Under the pieces are notes generated by a model. That model ran no database searches. It was not told where the DNA came from and saw nothing but the letters and a program-made list of their open reading frames with translations. DNA of 9,230 nt, from contig JAGLXI010000189.1 of NCBI GenBank assembly GCA_023132995.1, positions 1-9,230 of the forward strand, written 5' to 3'. Position numbers and translations under genes: made by a program. Source of the DNA: Candidatus Zixiibacteriota bacterium (GTDB lineage: Bacteria; Zixibacteria; MSB-5A5; GN15; FEB-12). This document shows positions 6,556-9,230 of this stretch, piece by piece; within the stretch, counting starts at the first letter, position 1; each line of letters opens with the position of its first letter.

Positions 6556-7803
6556 CTACTTGTTGTCATTGTCGTTGTCCTTACCGTCGTCCCGGTGCAG
6601 CTTTACCGAAACGCGGCCACCGTCTTCTTCCGAAACGAACGGCTTGAGCCGCTCAAGTTGCTCCGGCGGCAATCGTCTTTTGCGGTAGATATCCTTCATC
6701 AAGGCGCGGCCGTCGAGAGCGAAATAGTCGTCGAGTTCCAACTCACGGGCCAAGTGTGACAATTCGGCAAAGGCGCGCGCATCCTTTGTCTTGGTAACAA
6801 ACTTCTCTTCGCGAAATAGCTTGACGCGTACGTCTCCGTAGGTTCCCGTAAGAACAGTGAGATCATGGTCTTGCGCCGCCTTCATGACGTCTTGATTGAG
6901 AGCTTCGAGTTCGGTTTTCACCTGCTTTTGTCGCCTGTTAACAGCCACATAGGTGTCGGCCAGTTCCCGCAGGCGGACGGCGTCTGAGCCACCGGGCGCG
7001 TTTGCTACATCCGATGTGGTGTCGAGCATTTTCCGGTGCCGCCTGGCCGGACAGATGTCGCTGTAATCACAATAGGCGCACAAGCCGCCCTCGACAGTGG
7101 GGAAGCGGTCCAGACGCTCGGCGTCGAGTATCTTGCAGATGACCGCCCGCAGTTCTTCGACAAGGTGATCCATTTCGTCAGGGCGCATCCGGTGGCGGAC
7201 TACCTCGTTTTGCCGCAGGAAGAACTGGGTCAGTTCAATCTGTTCGAGTTGGGGGTAGTTGGCCTGAACGGCCAATTGATAAATCCCCATCTGGAAAAAG
7301 AACTGCGGCTCCCGGGGGTGGGCTATTCGCTGCCCGGTTTTGTAGTCGCAGATTTCAGTTATGCCGTCGTCCCGCTTCCAGAGCTTGTCGATGTATCCGT
7401 GAATCCGAAACGGCGTGTCGGCAAGCTGGAAAGTAAGGTGCAGTTCCGTACCGAGCAGGGTACCCTGGTCGAACGGCTGGTGCCGGTCGTAATGTTCGGC
7501 AAGCATCTGTTCTCCGAGGCGGATGTAGTCGTCGACAGTATAGTAGTCCCTGGTGAGCCGGATGGATTCCCTGTCGACTTTCTCCCATTCCGCCCGGTAC
7601 ATGGCCAGGGCATCCTCGCGCGGCACGAGAACGCCGTCACCCCCGTGAGTGTACAGCGTTCTGAGCACACAGTGCACGGCATTTCCGAGATATGCATCGG
7701 GGCTGACACGTTTGGGCACTTCCACCTTCTCGACATACTTGAACTTGTACTGCCGGGGACAGTTGCCAAAACAGGCGAGCTTGCTGTGGCTGTATACGCT
7801 CAT
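6556..7803 (-). CDS. PD-(D/E)XK superfamily nuclease with Cas4/AddB-like cysteine set
   Basis: This is a 415-residue protein of the RecB-nuclease type. The N-terminus YSHSKLACFGNCPRQYKFKY is characteristic of the PD-(D/E)XK domain of AddB-, RecB- and Cas4-related proteins. Catalytic landmarks in order are LGNAVH (His44), GYIDKLW (Asp139), ICDYKTG (Asp153, Lys155) and QMGIY (Gln171, Tyr175, the QxxxY motif). Cys15 together with CAYCDYSDIC (Cys242, Cys245, Cys251) gives the one-plus-three arrangement that holds a 4Fe-4S cluster in AddB and Cas4. About 160 residues follow: a likely coiled helical part near 275-315, a basic segment near 372-377 (YRKRR), and a low-complexity tail DGKDNDNDNK. There is no helicase domain or CRISPR locus in the window, so this is a stand-alone exonuclease-like protein that probably acts in DNA repair or recombination. 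It starts 28 bases after the glycosyltransferase stop, and no good ribosome site is visible before the ATG, so coupling to that gene is plausible. Confidence 0.88.
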   Translation of the reverse strand: MSVYSHSKLACFGNCPRQYKFKYVEKVEVPKRVSPDAYLGNAVHCVLRTLYTHGGDGVLVPREDALAMYRAEWEKVDRESIRLTRDYYTVDDYIRLGEQMLAEHYDRHQPFDQGTLLGTELHLTFQLADTPFRIHGYIDKLWKRDDGITEICDYKTGQRIAHPREPQFFFQMGIYQLAVQANYPQLEQIELTQFFLRQNEVVRHRMRPDEMDHLVEELRAVICKILDAERLDRFPTVEGGLCAYCDYSDICPARRHRKMLDTTSDVANAPGGSDAVRLRELADTYVAVNRRQKQVKTELEALNQDVMKAAQDHDLTVLTGTYGDVRVKLFREEKFVTKTKDARAFAELSHLARELELDDYFALDGRALMKDIYRKRRLPPEQLERLKPFVSEEDGGRVSVKLHRDDGKDNDNDNK

Positions 7804-7831
7804 CTGATGTTCAACGTTTCTGTGCGCTCCG

Positions 7832-8920
7832 TTATGTCAGATCGAAGTCAACGTTAGGCGGCTTCGGCCGGTGTTGCTTTACGTAATGGTCCCAGAGACC
7901 GGACAGGAATCCGAATCCTAAACCAAAGTGGATAGTCGGGAAGATCAGCGGGCCAAAAAGCAGACAACCCGTGTGATTCTCCTTGTGAGCTAAATAGGCC
8001 GAGAAGAAAACCGTCATCAGCAAATAAACTCCCACGCCGGTCTTAAGCAGGGAGACTGCCCCGGACGAGACCAGCGACAGCAGCCCAAGTAGAACAAAGC
8101 CCGCCACACCGGCGCCAGCCAGCCACTGAACAGGGGAAAACAGCCGGTGCTTGTGCGAGAACCGGAATTGGCCCTTCCCATATCGAACCATTTGTCGCCA
8201 GAGACCGGCCAGGCTTGAGCGGGGATAGTAGAGCACCCGCAACCTTGGCGAAATATATGCCTTGATGCCGGCCTGATGCACGCGATAGTTGAAATCAACA
8301 TCCTCGTAGACGTCAAACGCCTCGTCGAAATAGCCGATTTCGTCAAAGACCGATCGGTGGTACATAGCCCCCGATGACGTCGGGTCCACCACGCCCTCAA
8401 CAGCGGAGTATATCTCAGAGCCGGGTTTGTGACCGAATATGGATGCCCGGCACAGGGCGACTGACTTTTCGAACTCGCCGAGATCGGGCGGCGTCAGCGG
8501 CTGCGGACGACAGAGGCATTTCGCCCCGGTCTTTTTGAAGATGTCGACCATGTCCTGCAGGAGGGTCTTGCCGGGCAGAGTGGTGTGACCGTCAAGAATC
8601 AGGATGTAGGGCGCGCTGCTGTTCCTGACGCCGATGTTGCGGCCCGAGGAGGGGAGTCGGGGATGGTTGTCCAGGAGTTGCAGGGAGCCGAACCGGTTCT
8701 TGAAAGATTGCACTATCTCCCGCGTGCCGTCTGTGGAGCCGCCGTCCGCGACCACTACTTCGACGACGTCCATTGGGTAGTCCTGCATATACACCTGCTC
8801 GAGGGTCTTGCCGATGAACTTAGCTTCGTTCAGAGTGGGCATTACGATGGCGATATCGAATTTCGAATCGCTGGACGCCACGGGACCGAAATCCTTTCCG
8901 ACAGGTGTGTTTCTCGCCAT
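7832..8920 (-). CDS. Family 2 glycosyltransferase, ExoA-like, membrane-anchored
   Basis: I choose the ATG at 8920-8918, giving 362 residues. A longer frame from TTG at 8998 is open, but a promoter-like sequence lies inside that extension and its 26 residues look non-coding. The GT-A catalytic domain covers about 22-250: IVMPTLNEAKFI (25-36), VADGGSTDGT (57-66), SSGRNIGV (91-98), the metal-site equivalent LDGH (109-112), SSGAMYHR (182-189) and the YEDVDF acidic motif (205-210). The stretch YYPRSSLAGLWRQMVRYGKGQ (231-251) resembles the corresponding region of ExoA-type transferases of exopolysaccharide synthesis. The C-terminus is hydrophobic (about 268-288, 293-313, 318-343) and should anchor the enzyme in the inner membrane, with the catalytic part in the cytoplasm. 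The likely role is sugar addition to a lipid-linked or cell-surface glycan. No other glycan genes are visible, so the acceptor is unknown. It is the first gene of the minus-strand group. Confidence 0.88.
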   Translation of the reverse strand: MARNTPVGKDFGPVASSDSKFDIAIVMPTLNEAKFIGKTLEQVYMQDYPMDVVEVVVADGGSTDGTREIVQSFKNRFGSLQLLDNHPRLPSSGRNIGVRNSSAPYILILDGHTTLPGKTLLQDMVDIFKKTGAKCLCRPQPLTPPDLGEFEKSVALCRASIFGHKPGSEIYSAVEGVVDPTSSGAMYHRSVFDEIGYFDEAFDVYEDVDFNYRVHQAGIKAYISPRLRVLYYPRSSLAGLWRQMVRYGKGQFRFSHKHRLFSPVQWLAGAGVAGFVLLGLLSLVSSGAVSLLKTGVGVYLLMTVFFSAYLAHKENHTGCLLFGPLIFPTIHFGLGFGFLSGLWDHYVKQHRPKPPNVDFDLT

Positions 8921-8966
8921 CTTGAGGCGCAGCGGGCCACCGGTGCCGTGCAGCGGCCGTCGGGTA

Positions 8967-8995
8967 ATTATAGAACTGACGCACCTCCCGGACAA
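8967..8995 (-). promoter_or_regulatory. Strong candidate sigma70-type promoter of the glycosyltransferase gene
   Basis: The minus strand reads TTGTCC at 8995-8990, a 17-base spacer, and a perfect TATAAT at 8972-8967. A run of six T (minus strand, 9002-8997) abuts the -35 box and could act as an UP-like element. Initiation would fall near 8960, leaving about 40 bases before the ATG at 8920. The spacer contains GGGAGG, which looks like a ribosome site but has no usable start codon at the right distance, so I read it as coincidental. Confidence 0.65.
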
Positions 8996-9047
8996 CAAAA
9001 AACCGCGGCCTGCACGAAGTGGTCGGAGTTAGTCACGGGTTGAATTC

Positions 9048-9071
9048 CCGTTCCAAACAAGTTTGAAACGG
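9048..9071. repeat. Imperfect inverted repeat
   Basis: CCGTTCCAAAC and GTTTGAAACGG flank a 2-base centre: 11-base arms with one mismatch. With no T tract it is not a typical intrinsic terminator. It could be a binding site for a dimeric protein or part of the repeat cluster to its right. Confidence 0.5.
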
Positions 9072-9080
9072 CCACCCGCC

Positions 9081-9102
9081 GAAGACTGGATACCCAGTCT
9101 TC
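9081..9102. repeat. Perfect 9-bp hairpin
   Basis: GAAGACTGG and CCAGTCTTC form a perfect 9-bp stem around the tetraloop ATAC. It lies 14 bases before the REP-like palindrome and shares the ACTGGAT / ACCTGGAT start with it, which suggests the two belong to one compound repeat. Confidence 0.6.
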
Positions 9103-9110
9103 AAACACAG

Positions 9111-9140
9111 ACCTGGATTCCGGGTCAAGCCCGGAATGAC
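9111..9140. repeat. REP-like dispersed palindrome
   Basis: ATTCCGGG (9117-9124), loop TCAAG, CCCGGAAT (9130-9137) form a perfect 8-bp stem inside the frame CCTGGATTCC...GGAATGAC. This pattern closely resembles dispersed intergenic palindromes known in many bacterial genomes. Copy number in this genome cannot be judged from one window. Confidence 0.6.
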
Positions 9141-9230
9141 GAGCTTATCGTTCTGCCGGGTCTTGTGACTCCTCGCTCCGGTTCCTAATCATGTTTACGA
9201 ACAACCTAGTGTAGTGCGTCATAAGTCTCT

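Larger units (their letters stand above)
8996..9230. other. Intergenic region with clustered inverted repeats and no gene
   Basis: From the glycosyltransferase start at 8920 to the window edge, 310 bases hold no convincing gene. The left part carries the promoter. The middle (9048-9137) carries three successive palindromes. The right part (9141-9230) shows no clear coding signal. A minus-strand mini-frame from an ATG near 9192 encodes only about 15 residues and is more likely repeat-derived than a gene. No tRNA, terminator with a T tract or riboswitch is evident. Confidence 0.6.

Noticed and set aside
6556..7803. Reading the nuclease as a CRISPR Cas4
   Set aside because: It is much longer than typical Cas4 (about 200 residues) and no repeat array or other cas gene is present in the window.
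7036..7857. A 273-residue plus-strand frame opposite the nuclease gene
   Set aside because: The minus-strand frame has all nuclease motifs. The plus-strand protein shows no domain or signal and is a shadow.
8982..8989. GGGAGGTG as a ribosome site for a longer glycosyltransferase
   Set aside because: No ATG, GTG or TTG in frame follows at a usable distance, and the motif lies inside the promoter spacer.
9026..9060. tRNA-like T-arm: ACGGG, 7-base loop TTGAATT, CCCGT
   Set aside because: The loop lacks the near-invariant TTC, and no matching acceptor, D or anticodon arms are found upstream, so it is neither a tRNA nor a convincing tRNA-end attachment site.
9144..9192. Minus-strand mini-frame of about 15 codons starting with ATG near 9192
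   Set aside because: It is too short, has no ribosome site or recognisable product, and lies beside the repeat cluster.

Overview
The window holds seven protein-coding genes in two convergent groups, with no RNA genes and no CRISPR array. The DNA is moderately GC-rich and the genes are tightly packed. Gene content (an AmmeMemoRadiSam radical SAM enzyme, a Tat-exported DUF362 protein, a NapH/NapG-like polyferredoxin and a DUF6599 lipoprotein) suggests a Gram-negative, probably anaerobic or facultative bacterium. An uncultured lineage such as Zixibacteria or a relative would fit, but that placement is a guess from gene style, not a computed one.

Plus strand, 1-2895: the 3' part of the radical SAM gene amrS enters from the left edge. 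Its stop codon directly abuts the start of a 715-residue membrane protein. That protein carries a degenerate spermidine-synthase-like domain between two related blocks of membrane helices.

Minus strand, 2915-8920, in transcription order: an ExoA-like family 2 glycosyltransferase; a stand-alone PD-(D/E)XK nuclease with a Cas4/AddB-type cysteine set; then, after a 101-base gap with its own promoter-like sequence, a three-gene redox module. The module is a Tat-exported DUF362 protein, a 557-residue polyferredoxin that looks like NapH fused to NapG (six four-cysteine cluster motifs, two CxxxCP motifs and a twin-arginine-like seam), and a DUF6599 lipoprotein. These three genes overlap or nearly abut, so they are probably translated together. 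Their products should sit at or across the inner membrane, which points to electron transfer to or from an exported partner. The reaction is unknown.

Right edge, 8921-9230: no gene is visible. A strong sigma70-like promoter reads leftward into the glycosyltransferase and shows that its start should be moved downstream to 8920. Beyond it are three closely spaced inverted repeats. One resembles the dispersed GGATTCC...GGAATGAC palindromes found between genes in many bacteria.

The best candidate for an undescribed system is the DUF362 / NapHG-fusion / DUF6599 module, perhaps together with the converging membrane spermidine-synthase-like protein.
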